Origin: Paraburkholderia sp041321145
GTDB lineage: Bacteria > Pseudomonadota > Gammaproteobacteria > Burkholderiales > Burkholderiaceae
Length of the DNA: 64,000 nt
Direction: 5' to 3'
NCBI RefSeq assembly: GCF_041321145.1
Contig: NZ_JBGGWA010000007.1
Span: 124,001-188,000, forward strand
Shown here: piece by piece, positions 53,430-62,716 of the stretch
How positions within the stretch are numbered: the first letter of the stretch is position 1
How the letters are laid out: each line of letters starts with the position of its first letter
The notes under the pieces: generated by a model
Seen by the model: the letters and a program-made list of their open reading frames with translations, nothing else
Told to the model about the DNA's origin: nothing
Database searches by the model: none
Program-made: the position numbers and the translations under genes

Positions 53430-55514
53430 ATGCAAAACGATCCCGCCCTCGATCAGTTGTGCATCAACACGATTCGCACGCTATCGATGGACGCTGTGCA
53501 AAAGGCCAATTCCGGTCACCCCGGCACGCCGATGGCGCTGGCGCCGGTCGCTTACCATCTGTGGCAAAACCACCTGCGTTATGACCCGGACGAACCGCTG
53601 TGGCCGAACCGCGACCGCTTCGTGCTCTCGGTGGGGCATGCGTCGATGCTGTTGTACTCGTTGCTGCATCTGGCGAGCGTCAAGGCCGTGGACCACGACG
53701 GCAACCCCACCGGCTCGCCCGCCGTCTCGCTTGACGACATCGAGCATTTCCGCCAGCTCGGCAGCAACACGCCGGGCCACCCCGAATACCGTATGACCAC
53801 CGGCGTGGAAACCACCACCGGGCCGCTCGGCCAAGGGCTGGGCAACAGCGTCGGCATGGCGATGGCGGCACGCTGGTACGAGAGCCACTTCAACAAGCCG
53901 GATGCCCCGCTGTTCGATTACCGCGTCTATGCACTGTGCGGCGACGGCGACATGATGGAAGGCATCTCGCATGAGGCGGCTTCGCTCGCCGGCCATCTGA
54001 AGCTGTCGAATCTGATCTGGATCTACGACAGCAACCGGATAACCATAGAAGGTCACACAGACCTCGCTTATAGCGACGACGTGGAGAGCCGCTTTCGCGG
54101 TTACAACTGGCACACGCTGCATGTGAACGACGCGAACGACGCCGCCGCGCTGGAAGCCGCGATAGTCGAAGCGAAGAGCGTGACGGACCGGCCGACGTTG
54201 ATCGTGGTCCATAGCATCATCGCCTGGGGCGCGCCCCATAAGCAGGACACCGCTGCTGCGCATGGCGAACCGCTCGGCGTCGAGGAAGTCGCGCTTGCCA
54301 AGAAGTTCTACGGCTGGCCTGAAGACAAATTCTTCTACGTGCCGGACGGCGTGCACGAACGCTTCGCCCAGGGCATCGGTGCGCGCGGCAAGGCGGCGCG
54401 CGAGGAATGGCAAGCGAAGTACGATGCGTACACGAAGCAGTATCCCGAGCTCGCGCGCGAATTCGCGCAGATCGAAGCGCACGAATTGCCGGCGGGCTGG
54501 GACAGCGACATCCCCACTTTCGACGCTGACCCGAAGGGCATTGCCTCGCGCGAATCGTCAGGCAAGGTGCTCAACGCGATTGCAGCGCGCGTGCCGTGGA
54601 TGATCGGCGGTGCGGCCGATCTCTCGCCCTCCACCAAGACCAATTTGAAATTCGAAGGCGCGGGCAGCTTCGAACATGACAGCTACGGTGGGCGCAATCT
54701 GCACTTCGGCATTCGCGAGCATGCGATGGGCGCTGTCGTAAACGGCCTCGCGTTGTCGAATTTGCGGCCGTTCGGCTCGACATTCCTGATTTTCAGCGAC
54801 TACATGAAGCCGCCGATCCGCCTCTCGGCGATCATGGAAGTGTCGGCCATTTACGTGTTCACGCACGATTCGATCGGCGTCGGCGAGGATGGGCCGACCC
54901 ATCAGCCGATCGAGCAACTGGCATCGCTGCGTGGCGTGCCGGGGCTGACCGTGCTGCGTCCGGGCGACGCGAACGAAGTCGCCGAGGCGTGGCGCGTGGC
55001 GCTGGCGTATCGGCAGCGGCCGTCGTGCATTGTGGTGTCGCGCCAGCCATTGCCGACTTTCGACCGCACTCGCTATGCATCGGCCAAAGGCGTGCAGAAG
55101 GGCGCTTATGTGCTCGCCGATGCGCCTGACGGGCAGAAGCCCGAGGTATTGTTGCTGGCCACGGGCAGTGAAGTGTCGGTATGCGTCGACGTCTACGAGA
55201 AGCTCAAGAGCGAAGGGATCGCGGCGCGGGTGGTGTCGATGCCGTCGTGGGATATCTTCGAGCGTCAGGACAAGGCGTATCAGGATTCGGTGCTGCCGCC
55301 TGATGTGGATGCACGTGTCGCGGTCGAACAGGCGGCTTCGCTGGGTTGGGACCGCTACGTCGGACGGCTGGGCGAGCTGGTGGTGATGCATACGTTCGGC
55401 GCGTCCGCGCCGCTCGCCGATCTGAAGAAGAAGTTCGGCTTCACGCCCGAGCACGTGTATGACGCGGCGAAGCAGCAGATCGAGCGGGTGAAGCGGAAGC
55501 GCAGCCAGGAGTAA
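53430..55514 (+). CDS. tkt: Transketolase
   Basis: 694-residue thiamine-diphosphate enzyme of the pentose phosphate (and, where present, Calvin) cycle. N-terminal IRTLSMDAVQKANSGHPGTP, the ThDP motif LCGDGDMMEGISHEAASLAG, and HDSIGVGEDGPTHQPIEQLA in the pyrimidine domain are all intact. AACAAGGAGTGTCCCC is a strong RBS. Full length; housekeeping copy. Confidence 0.96.
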   Translation: MQNDPALDQLCINTIRTLSMDAVQKANSGHPGTPMALAPVAYHLWQNHLRYDPDEPLWPNRDRFVLSVGHASMLLYSLLHLASVKAVDHDGNPTGSPAVSLDDIEHFRQLGSNTPGHPEYRMTTGVETTTGPLGQGLGNSVGMAMAARWYESHFNKPDAPLFDYRVYALCGDGDMMEGISHEAASLAGHLKLSNLIWIYDSNRITIEGHTDLAYSDDVESRFRGYNWHTLHVNDANDAAALEAAIVEAKSVTDRPTLIVVHSIIAWGAPHKQDTAAAHGEPLGVEEVALAKKFYGWPEDKFFYVPDGVHERFAQGIGARGKAAREEWQAKYDAYTKQYPELAREFAQIEAHELPAGWDSDIPTFDADPKGIASRESSGKVLNAIAARVPWMIGGAADLSPSTKTNLKFEGAGSFEHDSYGGRNLHFGIREHAMGAVVNGLALSNLRPFGSTFLIFSDYMKPPIRLSAIMEVSAIYVFTHDSIGVGEDGPTHQPIEQLASLRGVPGLTVLRPGDANEVAEAWRVALAYRQRPSCIVVSRQPLPTFDRTRYASAKGVQKGAYVLADAPDGQKPEVLLLATGSEVSVCVDVYEKLKSEGIAARVVSMPSWDIFERQDKAYQDSVLPPDVDARVAVEQAASLGWDRYVGRLGELVVMHTFGASAPLADLKKKFGFTPEHVYDAAKQQIERVKRKRSQE

Positions 55515-55559
55515 GGCGTCACGGCGCGTGGATGGCAAGAGTTACAAAAGCACGCGCCG

Positions 55560-56669
55560 TTATCCCGGCTGTGCGGCAGTCTGCGCGGCAATCCCCGCCA
55601 CGTCTGCTGAGCGCTCGGCGCCATCCAGTGTGCTGCGATAGCTGCGCGATTGCATTTCGGCGAGCCGGCTCAGCGTTCTCGACAGATCGTGCGCGCCTTC
55701 GAGACCGCTGAGGGCCGTTTCGATCGGCCGATCGGACGCAATGAACAGCGTGCGTTTGCGGTCATAGAAGATATCGACGAGCCATATGAGCCGTTGCAAC
55801 GTATGCGACCCGGCGAGCCACTCGGTGTGCACCTTGTCGAGAATCAGACCGCGCCATTGCTCGGCGAGATCGAGGTAATCAAGGTGTGAACGGCTCGCCA
55901 CACACAGGCTCTCGAAGTCAGCCCAGAGCAAAGCGGCACCCACCGCGCGTGCAACGAGCGGCCGGCCGGCTGCGCTGACGGTGGCGGGCTCCAGCGTCTC
56001 GTCGCCTTCATAGCGCCGGAAAATTTGCAGGAGTGCGTCGCCGGTTGCCGCGTCGAGCGGGGCAAAGAAATGCGGCAGCGGCGCTTCTTCGCCGCCGAAA
56101 CGGTAATCGCGTGCACCGTCGAAGTGAATCACCGTGAAGCAACGTTTGATCTGTTCGATCGTCGGCAGGAAACGTTCGTGGAACTCCGGGTCGGCCAGCA
56201 GGGCATCCGGCGCGTAGTTCGAAGTCAGCACGATGCGCGTGCCAAGAGCAATTGCGGTATCGAGAAAGCGGCCCATCAGGAACGCATCGGCGATATCGTG
56301 CACGTGGAATTCGTCGAAGCACAGCAGCTTCACGCCATCGAGCCATTGTCTCGAGACCGATCCCAGCCGATCGTCGCCGCGTGGTTCGCTCACCAGACGC
56401 CGGTTCATCTCGCGCAGGAATTCGTGAAAGTGCAGGCGCCGCTTCCGGCAGCCTGCCAGCTCGAACACCGTATCGACCACCAGACTTTTGCCTCGCCCAG
56501 GCAGGCCATGGCAATAAACGCCCTGATGCGCAAGCACGGTGCCGGGCTTCGTGTATCGCCCGCTAGCACCGAGTAAAGCGACGAGCGACGCGATTGTCTC
56601 GCGCTGGGTTACGTCGGGGACGATGTCGCGCGCAGCGAGGGCACTGATTACCTGAGCCTCATTGAGCAT
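55560..56669 (-). CDS. AFG1/ZapE-family ATPase
   Basis: 369-residue P-loop ATPase. Walker A is HGLPGRGKSLVVD and Walker B is LLCFDEFHVHDIADA; the segments RIVLTSNYAPDALL and YRFGGEEAPLPHF are family marks. ZapE helps the division ring in E. coli; mitochondrial AFG1 acts in protein quality control. The P-loop context (PGRGKS rather than VGRGKT) and spacing suggest a paralogue rather than the standard ZapE. The ATG at 56669 with GGAGAC eight bases upstream is preferred to a TTG two codons earlier. Confidence 0.82.
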   Translation of the reverse strand: MLNEAQVISALAARDIVPDVTQRETIASLVALLGASGRYTKPGTVLAHQGVYCHGLPGRGKSLVVDTVFELAGCRKRRLHFHEFLREMNRRLVSEPRGDDRLGSVSRQWLDGVKLLCFDEFHVHDIADAFLMGRFLDTAIALGTRIVLTSNYAPDALLADPEFHERFLPTIEQIKRCFTVIHFDGARDYRFGGEEAPLPHFFAPLDAATGDALLQIFRRYEGDETLEPATVSAAGRPLVARAVGAALLWADFESLCVASRSHLDYLDLAEQWRGLILDKVHTEWLAGSHTLQRLIWLVDIFYDRKRTLFIASDRPIETALSGLEGAHDLSRTLSRLAEMQSRSYRSTLDGAERSADVAGIAAQTAAQPG

Positions 56670-56744
56670 GGGCAAAAGTCTCCGTCCGTGGGGAAAATGG
56701 GATGAACAGGATACGCGCGAATTCCTATCGGCTCGGCCGCATAC

Positions 56745-58478
56745 TCAGATCGGCACGCGGTAGCCGTAGAATTCGTGATCCTCATTGTAGCCACCTTCAC
56801 CCGCGCCGAGGTCGGCGAAATCGTGCACGAACTCGATGGCCGCAATCCACTTGACCATCTTGAAGCCGAGCTCGTTCTCGCAGCGCAGCCGCAACGGCGC
56901 GCCATGCAGCACGCTGAGGGGCGCGCCGTTCATCTCGTAGGCGAGGATCGTCAACGCGTGCCGCATGTTGGCGATGCTGTGCACGTCGTAGTAGCGCCCA
57001 CCGTCGCCGCCGTCGGCCAATGAGTAGAACACCGCGTAGCGGGCATCGGCTGTCGGTTTCACCAGATCGAGGAGATGACGCATCGGAACGCCGCCCCATT
57101 TGGCGACGCCGGACCATCCCTGAATGCAGAAATGCGTGGTGATCTGTTCCTGCTTCGGCATGGCTCTCAGTTCGACGTACGAGAACTCCGCGGGCTTTTC
57201 GACCAAGCCGCCGATCCTCAGCCGGTAATGCGCAAAGTTGTCCTTCACTAGCCGGTCGAACTCGGCCGATGCCGGCATCGTACCGTTGGGCCAGAAGTAC
57301 GGCGAGATATCCTTCGCGGTGAGCTGGCTCGTCGGGTCCCACCACTGCGTCACGCTATTGAATGGCCGGGCCATGAACGCTCCGATCCGCTGAACCCGAC
57401 GCGCATGACGGAGTGTGAACGGAGATGCCAGCCACCAGGTGACGGCCACGAGCACCATGGCCGGGACGAAGACCAGCACGCCGCTCCAGGTGTCGCCGTT
57501 CACGCCGGCGAACATCATGTTCAGATTCACGCGGGCACCGGTGATGAACACCAGCGTCACGTGCGCCAGGATGTAGAACAGGAACCAGCACAACGCGATG
57601 AAATGGATCGAACGCGCCCGCTGCCGGTTTAACGCCCGGCCGACCCAGCCGAGCCGGTTGGAAATCGCCGGGCTCTGCATGAAGCCGGTCAGGATGGAGG
57701 TGGGCGCCGCGATGAACACCGTGATGAAATAGCTGATCTGTTGCAGGCTGTTGTAGCGCAGCCAGCTGTGATCGGCGGGGAACGTGAGCGACAGGTACTG
57801 CAGGGCGGTCGAGGCCGCATTGGGGATCACTTCCCATGTCGTCGGCACCAGCCGCAGCCACTGGCCGGTCGTGAACAGCAATGCATAAAAGACGATGCCG
57901 TTGATCATCCAGAGCAATGTGATCGAAAAATGCCACCATCTGGCAAGACCGATGGAGTGACGGATTCCCGGAATGCCCAGCCACCCGGGAAGCGTGACCG
58001 AATCGTCCTTCGCAGTCCACACCCGGCCGGTGGCCACCGCCTTCTGGAAGCGAAACCATTCGGTGCCGGGCGTGCAGTCGCGTTTCCAGTACAGCCGCGG
58101 ATGATCGGCGAGAATCTGGATTCCCGCGCGAATGATGAACGCCATGAAAAACAGGTTCAGGAAATGCTGCAGCCTGAGCCAGGCGGGGAATCCCGTGATG
58201 ACGGACGCCGCGGACGGAGGGATGCCCGGGTAGCGCACGAGGAATTCCTGCACCGCCGGGACTTGCCGCAGTGCCTGCGCGATAGCCACGCCGATAACCA
58301 GCAGCACGAAAACGAGCGGCAATGCCCACAGCACGTTGACCCAGTGCTGACCGATCCGGATCCGGGGCACGACGCCTGCCTGTGGCGGCAGCCAGTGATT
58401 CAGGCGAACCCGGTCGTCCGCGGGGCTCAGACTTGCCTCCACAGGGTCATGCGGCGGCGCCGGGTGAATGTGTGCCAT
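56745..58478 (-). CDS. Cytochrome-b / molybdopterin oxidoreductase fusion
   Basis: 577 residues. The first ~370 form a membrane domain with about six helices and several paired histidines (QHWVNVLW, LQHFLNLFF, WWHFSITLLW, SIHFIALCW, ILAHVTLVF), like a b-type cytochrome of the formate dehydrogenase gamma or cytochrome b561 group. The last ~190 are a sulfite-oxidase/YedY-type molybdopterin domain, with the Mo-binding cysteine in THFCIQGWSGVAKWGG. The fusion puts catalytic site and quinone-linked electron path in one chain. AGAGGAGATGGG precedes the ATG. Substrate unknown. Confidence 0.85.
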   Translation of the reverse strand: MAHIHPAPPHDPVEASLSPADDRVRLNHWLPPQAGVVPRIRIGQHWVNVLWALPLVFVLLVIGVAIAQALRQVPAVQEFLVRYPGIPPSAASVITGFPAWLRLQHFLNLFFMAFIIRAGIQILADHPRLYWKRDCTPGTEWFRFQKAVATGRVWTAKDDSVTLPGWLGIPGIRHSIGLARWWHFSITLLWMINGIVFYALLFTTGQWLRLVPTTWEVIPNAASTALQYLSLTFPADHSWLRYNSLQQISYFITVFIAAPTSILTGFMQSPAISNRLGWVGRALNRQRARSIHFIALCWFLFYILAHVTLVFITGARVNLNMMFAGVNGDTWSGVLVFVPAMVLVAVTWWLASPFTLRHARRVQRIGAFMARPFNSVTQWWDPTSQLTAKDISPYFWPNGTMPASAEFDRLVKDNFAHYRLRIGGLVEKPAEFSYVELRAMPKQEQITTHFCIQGWSGVAKWGGVPMRHLLDLVKPTADARYAVFYSLADGGDGGRYYDVHSIANMRHALTILAYEMNGAPLSVLHGAPLRLRCENELGFKMVKWIAAIEFVHDFADLGAGEGGYNEDHEFYGYRVPI

Positions 58479-58657
58479 CCCATCTCCTCTTTGCAATCGC
58501 GCGACCTGATGGGTCGGTTCGCCAGCCACGCATACACGCGTGCCTGGCGCAAGCGAACGAAGTGGGAACGATCCCTGAAGGGGCAATGCGCACCGCGTGC
58601 AGCGATAGCGTCTCACCTTCGTCAGCGGCTCGTCTGTACGGTAGCCGTCACCCTCGC

Positions 58658-58873
58658 TCAGGAATGAATCTTTTTCAGCGCACCCCCTTTGTGCAACGCG
58701 ACATGGTCGGTCTTGTCACTCCTGATCTCGTACTGTGGATCGTCCACGCTGGCGTGATGGATGTACCCCTTGTAATCGGTGTCTTTCGTGTGCACCTTGA
58801 TGATCTTGCCGCTCACATGGCCGGCCTCCGAATTCCAGGTCACGTGATCGCCAACCTTGAATCTCGTTGTCAT
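58658..58873 (-). CDS. DUF2945 (HVA1-like) small protein
   Basis: 71 residues, starting MTTRFKVGDHVTWNSEAGHV and containing GKIIKVH and YEIRSDKTDHVALHKGGAL, the family layout of a small SH3-like barrel. Function unknown; it occurs in stress-tolerant bacteria and fungi. GGAGGGCATCC before the ATG is an excellent RBS. The longer frame upstream is rejected. Confidence 0.85.
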   Translation of the reverse strand: MTTRFKVGDHVTWNSEAGHVSGKIIKVHTKDTDYKGYIHHASVDDPQYEIRSDKTDHVALHKGGALKKIHS

Positions 58874-59072
58874 GATGGATGCCCTCCGTTCGTTGCTACG
58901 CACAGTGCAGTGATGTGGGGCGCGCGATCGCTGCCGGACATTCAACGGCACACTTTCATGATGATCCAGTGCATTTCACTATAAATCACGTTGTGACATA
59001 ATTTAAATTTAATTGAATTGCCGAAGTTCTCGCGTTCGAAGTACCCGATAAGCCGAATCGAAGGAGTAGCAC

Positions 59073-59288
59073 ATGCAAGTCGAACATATGGAATTCGAAG
59101 TGGAGAAGATGACCGGCGATGGCGACGCACAGACGCTCGCCCAAGCCATCGGCGCGGTCGACCCTGATGCAAAAATCGATGTCGACGTGGATGCCAGAAC
59201 CGTCAAGGTCGACTCGTGGATGATGGCCGAGGAATTCCTGGTGGCGTTCGAGGACGCAGGCTACAAGGCGAAGATCAGCAAAGGTTGA
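59073..59288 (+). CDS. HMA-fold-like small protein lacking the CxxC motif
   Basis: 71 residues that fit the heavy-metal-associated fold (strand-helix-strand-strand-helix-strand): MEFEVEKMTGDGDAQTLAQA, then KIDVDVDARTVKV and AGYKAKI at the end. Where copper chaperones have GMTCxxC this has KMTGDGD, so both metal-binding cysteines are missing. The protein is strongly acidic. CGAAGGAGTAGCAC is a very good RBS and codon use is normal, so it looks expressed rather than decayed. Confidence 0.75.
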   Translation: MQVEHMEFEVEKMTGDGDAQTLAQAIGAVDPDAKIDVDVDARTVKVDSWMMAEEFLVAFEDAGYKAKISKG

Positions 59289-59359
59289 TCCGGAGTCCGG
59301 ACGCGTGCTGGCGCGGCGTATGCGCATTCGGCGCCGGGACTCGACACAGCTGTGGGCAC

Positions 59360-61690
59360 TCAACCCCGTTGCCGGCTCAACACGCGCTGCAATTCGCGCG
59401 GATCGACAGGCTTGGTGAAATGATGATCGAAGCCGGCTTCTTCGGCGATCCGCTTGTCCTGCTGCTGGCCCCAGCCGGTGACGGCGATCAGTAGAATGCC
59501 GGCGGCAGGGTAATCGCGGCGAATGCGCCGCGCCACTTCATAGCCGTTCAGGAGCGGCAGGCCGATATCGAGAATCACCGCCTGCGGTGCGAATTCGTCG
59601 ATCAACGTCAGACCCGCAATGCCGTCACCCGCTGTGCGCACGTCGTGGCCTTCGAGTTCGAGCACCATGGCGAGGCTATCGGCGGCGGCCGCATTGTCGT
59701 CGACGATTACGACACGCAGGCCCACCGTGAGCGGCTCCTCGGAGGGCGCACTACCCGACGGTACCGGAATCGTCTTCGAGAGCGGCAGGCGGATCACGAA
59801 CTCGCTACCCTTGCCGGGGCCGCCGCTGAACGCGGCGACGGAGCCGCCGTGCAGTTCGGCGAGGCCGCGCACCAGCGCGAGACCGATGCCGAGGCCGCCT
59901 TGCGAGCGCTCGAGCGCGGGCGCAAGCTGCGAGAACATTTCGAACACGCTGTCCAGATGCTCGCGGGGAATACCGATACCGGAATCGCGCACGGCGATCA
60001 CCGCTTCGTCGCCTTCGCGCTGCGCGGCGAGCGAGATGCTGCCGCCCGGCGGCGTGTACTTGGCGGCGTTGTTCAGGAGGTTCAGGATCATCTGTGAGAG
60101 GCGGGTAGGATCGGCGTCGAGATAGAGCGGCTCGCGCGGCAGCGTGACGCTGAGATGATGCGCCGACGCCTGCACAGAAGGGCGCGCCGCTTCCATGGCG
60201 GATTGCATCGCGCGCGCGAGTTCAAGCCGCTGTTTGCGCAATTCGAGCTTGCCTTGCGTGATGCGCGACACCTCCAGCAGATCGTCGACCAGATGCGTCA
60301 TGTGTTGCAATTGCCGATCGAACACATCGCGTGACCACCTCAGTTGCGGGTCGTCGAATTCCTTCAGGCGCAGGATTTCGAGCACATTGCGCATCGGCGC
60401 GAGCGGATTGCGCAGTTCATGGGCGAGCGTGGCGAGGAATTCATCCTTGCGGCGATCGGCCTTCGAGAGTTCCAGATTCAGACGCTGCAATTGTTGTTCG
60501 GCGCGCCTGCGCTCGGTGATGTCACGGCTTACGCTGACCGCGCCGTAGATATCGCTGCGCGCGTTCGCCAGCGGTTTGACGACCGTTTCGCACACGCCGC
60601 GCGAGCCGTCGTGCCGCACGAAGGTCAGTTCGCTGCGCCATGTGCCGTCGGCGGCTAGGCTGGCGAACGCTTCCCGCCGGATGCGCAGCGCGTCTTCCGG
60701 CGGATGGAACATCGAGATCGGCTTGCCGAGAATCTCGCGCATGCGATAACCCAGCATGCGCTCGCCGCCGACGTTGAAATCGGTGATATTGCCCTTGAGG
60801 TCGGTGATGACGATCGCATCGCGCAGATGCTCGAAAATCGCCGCCTGACGCAGCAGCACGGTCTGCGCTTCCTTGCGCTCGGTGACGTCGATGCCGAGGC
60901 CGTAGATCATCAGCGGCTCACCGTGGCGGTCGTAAGTGGCGCGGCCGCGGCCTTCCATCCAGCACCAATCGCCGCTCGCATGCAGGAAGCGGAATTCCGC
61001 GACGTAATCGTCGCCGCTTTCCACGGCATGGCCGACTGCCTCGTTGAGCGCAAGCAGGTCACCCGGATGAATCAGTTCGAAAAAGCCGCGCGACGTTTTC
61101 GCGAAGTGTCCCTCCGCATAACCCGCGAGCGCTTCGAGTTCGCGGCTCCACCAGAACTTACCCGACTTCGGCTCGTGCGACCATGCACCCATGCGCGCGC
61201 CGCGCATGGCGAGGCTCAGCACGTCGCGGCTTTCCTGCAATTCTTTCTGCGCGAGTTGATGTGCGGCGACCGATGCCTCCGCATTGCGGCGCGCAAGCAG
61301 TAATTCCTGCTCGTACTTATGCCGATCCGCGACGATGAGTACCGCCACTTCGAGGTAGCTGACTTCGCCATGACGGCGGCGCACCGCGTTGAGCAGCATC
61401 GGCACCATACGGCCGTCGCGATGCATCATGTTCAGCTTGACCTCGGCCACCGAGCCTTGCATTTGCAGGAGCGGCGACCAGTGTGTCTGATAGAACACCT
61501 TGCCGCCGGCGGTCAGCAGGTCCTGGATGCGTTTTGTCTCCGCGAGCTCCGTCGCGCTATAGCCGAGCCAGCCGCAGAAGGTCTCGTTCACGCGGCGAAT
61601 CCGGCCGTTGGCGTCGGTCACGAGCAGGCCGCAAGCGGCATGCTCGAACAAGGCATCGGCCGACGGTAGCGAGCGATCCGTGCTTTGCAT
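59360..61690 (-). CDS. Multi-PAS hybrid histidine kinase with receiver domain
   Basis: 776 residues, no membrane segments, so a cytoplasmic sensor. Three PAS domains cover about residues 10-125, 155-275 and 285-400; the first has the segment GGKVFYQTHWSPLLQMQGSV also known from PAS-phosphatase sensors. The dimerisation/phosphoacceptor domain has H424 in ATLAHELRNPLAPM, followed by an ATPase domain with RDSGIGIP and GGLGIGLALVRGL, then a receiver domain with phospho-Asp708 (ILDIGLPLLNGY). It starts 4 bp after the RsbQ-like hydrolase gene, strongly suggesting joint function. Confidence 0.92.
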   Translation of the reverse strand: MQSTDRSLPSADALFEHAACGLLVTDANGRIRRVNETFCGWLGYSATELAETKRIQDLLTAGGKVFYQTHWSPLLQMQGSVAEVKLNMMHRDGRMVPMLLNAVRRRHGEVSYLEVAVLIVADRHKYEQELLLARRNAEASVAAHQLAQKELQESRDVLSLAMRGARMGAWSHEPKSGKFWWSRELEALAGYAEGHFAKTSRGFFELIHPGDLLALNEAVGHAVESGDDYVAEFRFLHASGDWCWMEGRGRATYDRHGEPLMIYGLGIDVTERKEAQTVLLRQAAIFEHLRDAIVITDLKGNITDFNVGGERMLGYRMREILGKPISMFHPPEDALRIRREAFASLAADGTWRSELTFVRHDGSRGVCETVVKPLANARSDIYGAVSVSRDITERRRAEQQLQRLNLELSKADRRKDEFLATLAHELRNPLAPMRNVLEILRLKEFDDPQLRWSRDVFDRQLQHMTHLVDDLLEVSRITQGKLELRKQRLELARAMQSAMEAARPSVQASAHHLSVTLPREPLYLDADPTRLSQMILNLLNNAAKYTPPGGSISLAAQREGDEAVIAVRDSGIGIPREHLDSVFEMFSQLAPALERSQGGLGIGLALVRGLAELHGGSVAAFSGGPGKGSEFVIRLPLSKTIPVPSGSAPSEEPLTVGLRVVIVDDNAAAADSLAMVLELEGHDVRTAGDGIAGLTLIDEFAPQAVILDIGLPLLNGYEVARRIRRDYPAAGILLIAVTGWGQQQDKRIAEEAGFDHHFTKPVDPRELQRVLSRQRG

Positions 61691-61694
61691 TGTT

Positions 61695-62498
61695 TTACAG
61701 GCTCATCGGGCCGAGAAAGTCGCGCATGGCCGCGGCGCTCGCGCTGGGCGCACTCAGGTGCGGGCAATGGCCGACGTTTTCGATGATGTGCAGCGTGCTG
61801 ACGGGCATCATCCGTTGCATGTATTCGCCAACCGTGCGTGGCACGATGATGTCGTCGCTGCATTGCAGGATCAGTGTGGGCGTCGTGTTGCGCGGCAGGA
61901 TGGCGCGATGATCCGAAAGAAACGTGACGCGAGCGAATTGCCGCGCGATCTCGGGATCGGTGCGGCAGAAGCTGTTGGTCAGTTCGACACCGAGCTCTGG
62001 CTGCTCCGGGGCGCCCATGATGGCCGGCGCCATTGTGCTCGACCAGCCGAGGTAGTTGCTTTCCAGCGTAAGCAGCAGGTCTTCGATATCCTCGCGCGTG
62101 AATCCGCCGATATAGTCGCCGTCATTGACGTAGCACGGCGACGGACCCACCATGACCTGCGCCGCAAAGAACGCCGGTGCGTCGAGGCTGGCGATCAGCC
62201 CGATCATCGCGCTCACCGAGTGGCCGACGAACACCACCGGGCCGTCGGCGATTTCCTTGACGATTTCGACCAGGTCGTCGGCATAACCCTGAAGCGAATC
62301 GTATTTGTCGCGATCGTAGGCGGACAGGTCCGACGCGCCGCTGCCGACGTGATCGAACAGCACGGTTCGGTACTCGCCGTGGAACGAAGGCACGAGGTAG
62401 CGCCACATGCTCTGATCGCAGCCGAAGCCGTGCGCCAACACCATGGTCCGTTTGCCGCTACCGGAAATTCTCACATTGTTGCGCTTGCTGATGGTCAT
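61695..62498 (-). CDS. RsbQ-like alpha/beta hydrolase
   Basis: 267 residues. The nucleophile S94 is in VGHSVSAMIG, the acid is D216 in QCSDDIIVP and the base H244 in NVGHCPH, each within three positions of the triad of Bacillus RsbQ. N-terminal VLAHGFGCDQSMWR is the oxyanion region. In Bacillus, RsbQ is needed for the PAS phosphatase RsbP and probably supplies its ligand; plant D14/KAI2 receptors are relatives. AGGACTCGG lies ahead of the ATG. The kinase gene follows by 4 bp. Confidence 0.92.
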   Translation of the reverse strand: MTISKRNNVRISGSGKRTMVLAHGFGCDQSMWRYLVPSFHGEYRTVLFDHVGSGASDLSAYDRDKYDSLQGYADDLVEIVKEIADGPVVFVGHSVSAMIGLIASLDAPAFFAAQVMVGPSPCYVNDGDYIGGFTREDIEDLLLTLESNYLGWSSTMAPAIMGAPEQPELGVELTNSFCRTDPEIARQFARVTFLSDHRAILPRNTTPTLILQCSDDIIVPRTVGEYMQRMMPVSTLHIIENVGHCPHLSAPSASAAAMRDFLGPMSL

Positions 62499-62716
62499 CA
62501 CCGAGTCCTGAGCGTGCCGTGATTGAAGCGAGGAATACGCCGCGCCCGGCATCTCCCGGGAATGGTACCGCAGTCTTGCCGCCAGGCCGAGGCCGCGCAT
62601 GGCTGACCGCCCGCCAGCGCGATCATGGCGCACGGTAGCCGACGCCCGAGCGCGCCGGAGCCGGAGATGGCTAGAGAGTGGCGCAAGGCGTGTTCCTTGT
62701 CTGTTGGGCGAAGGTT

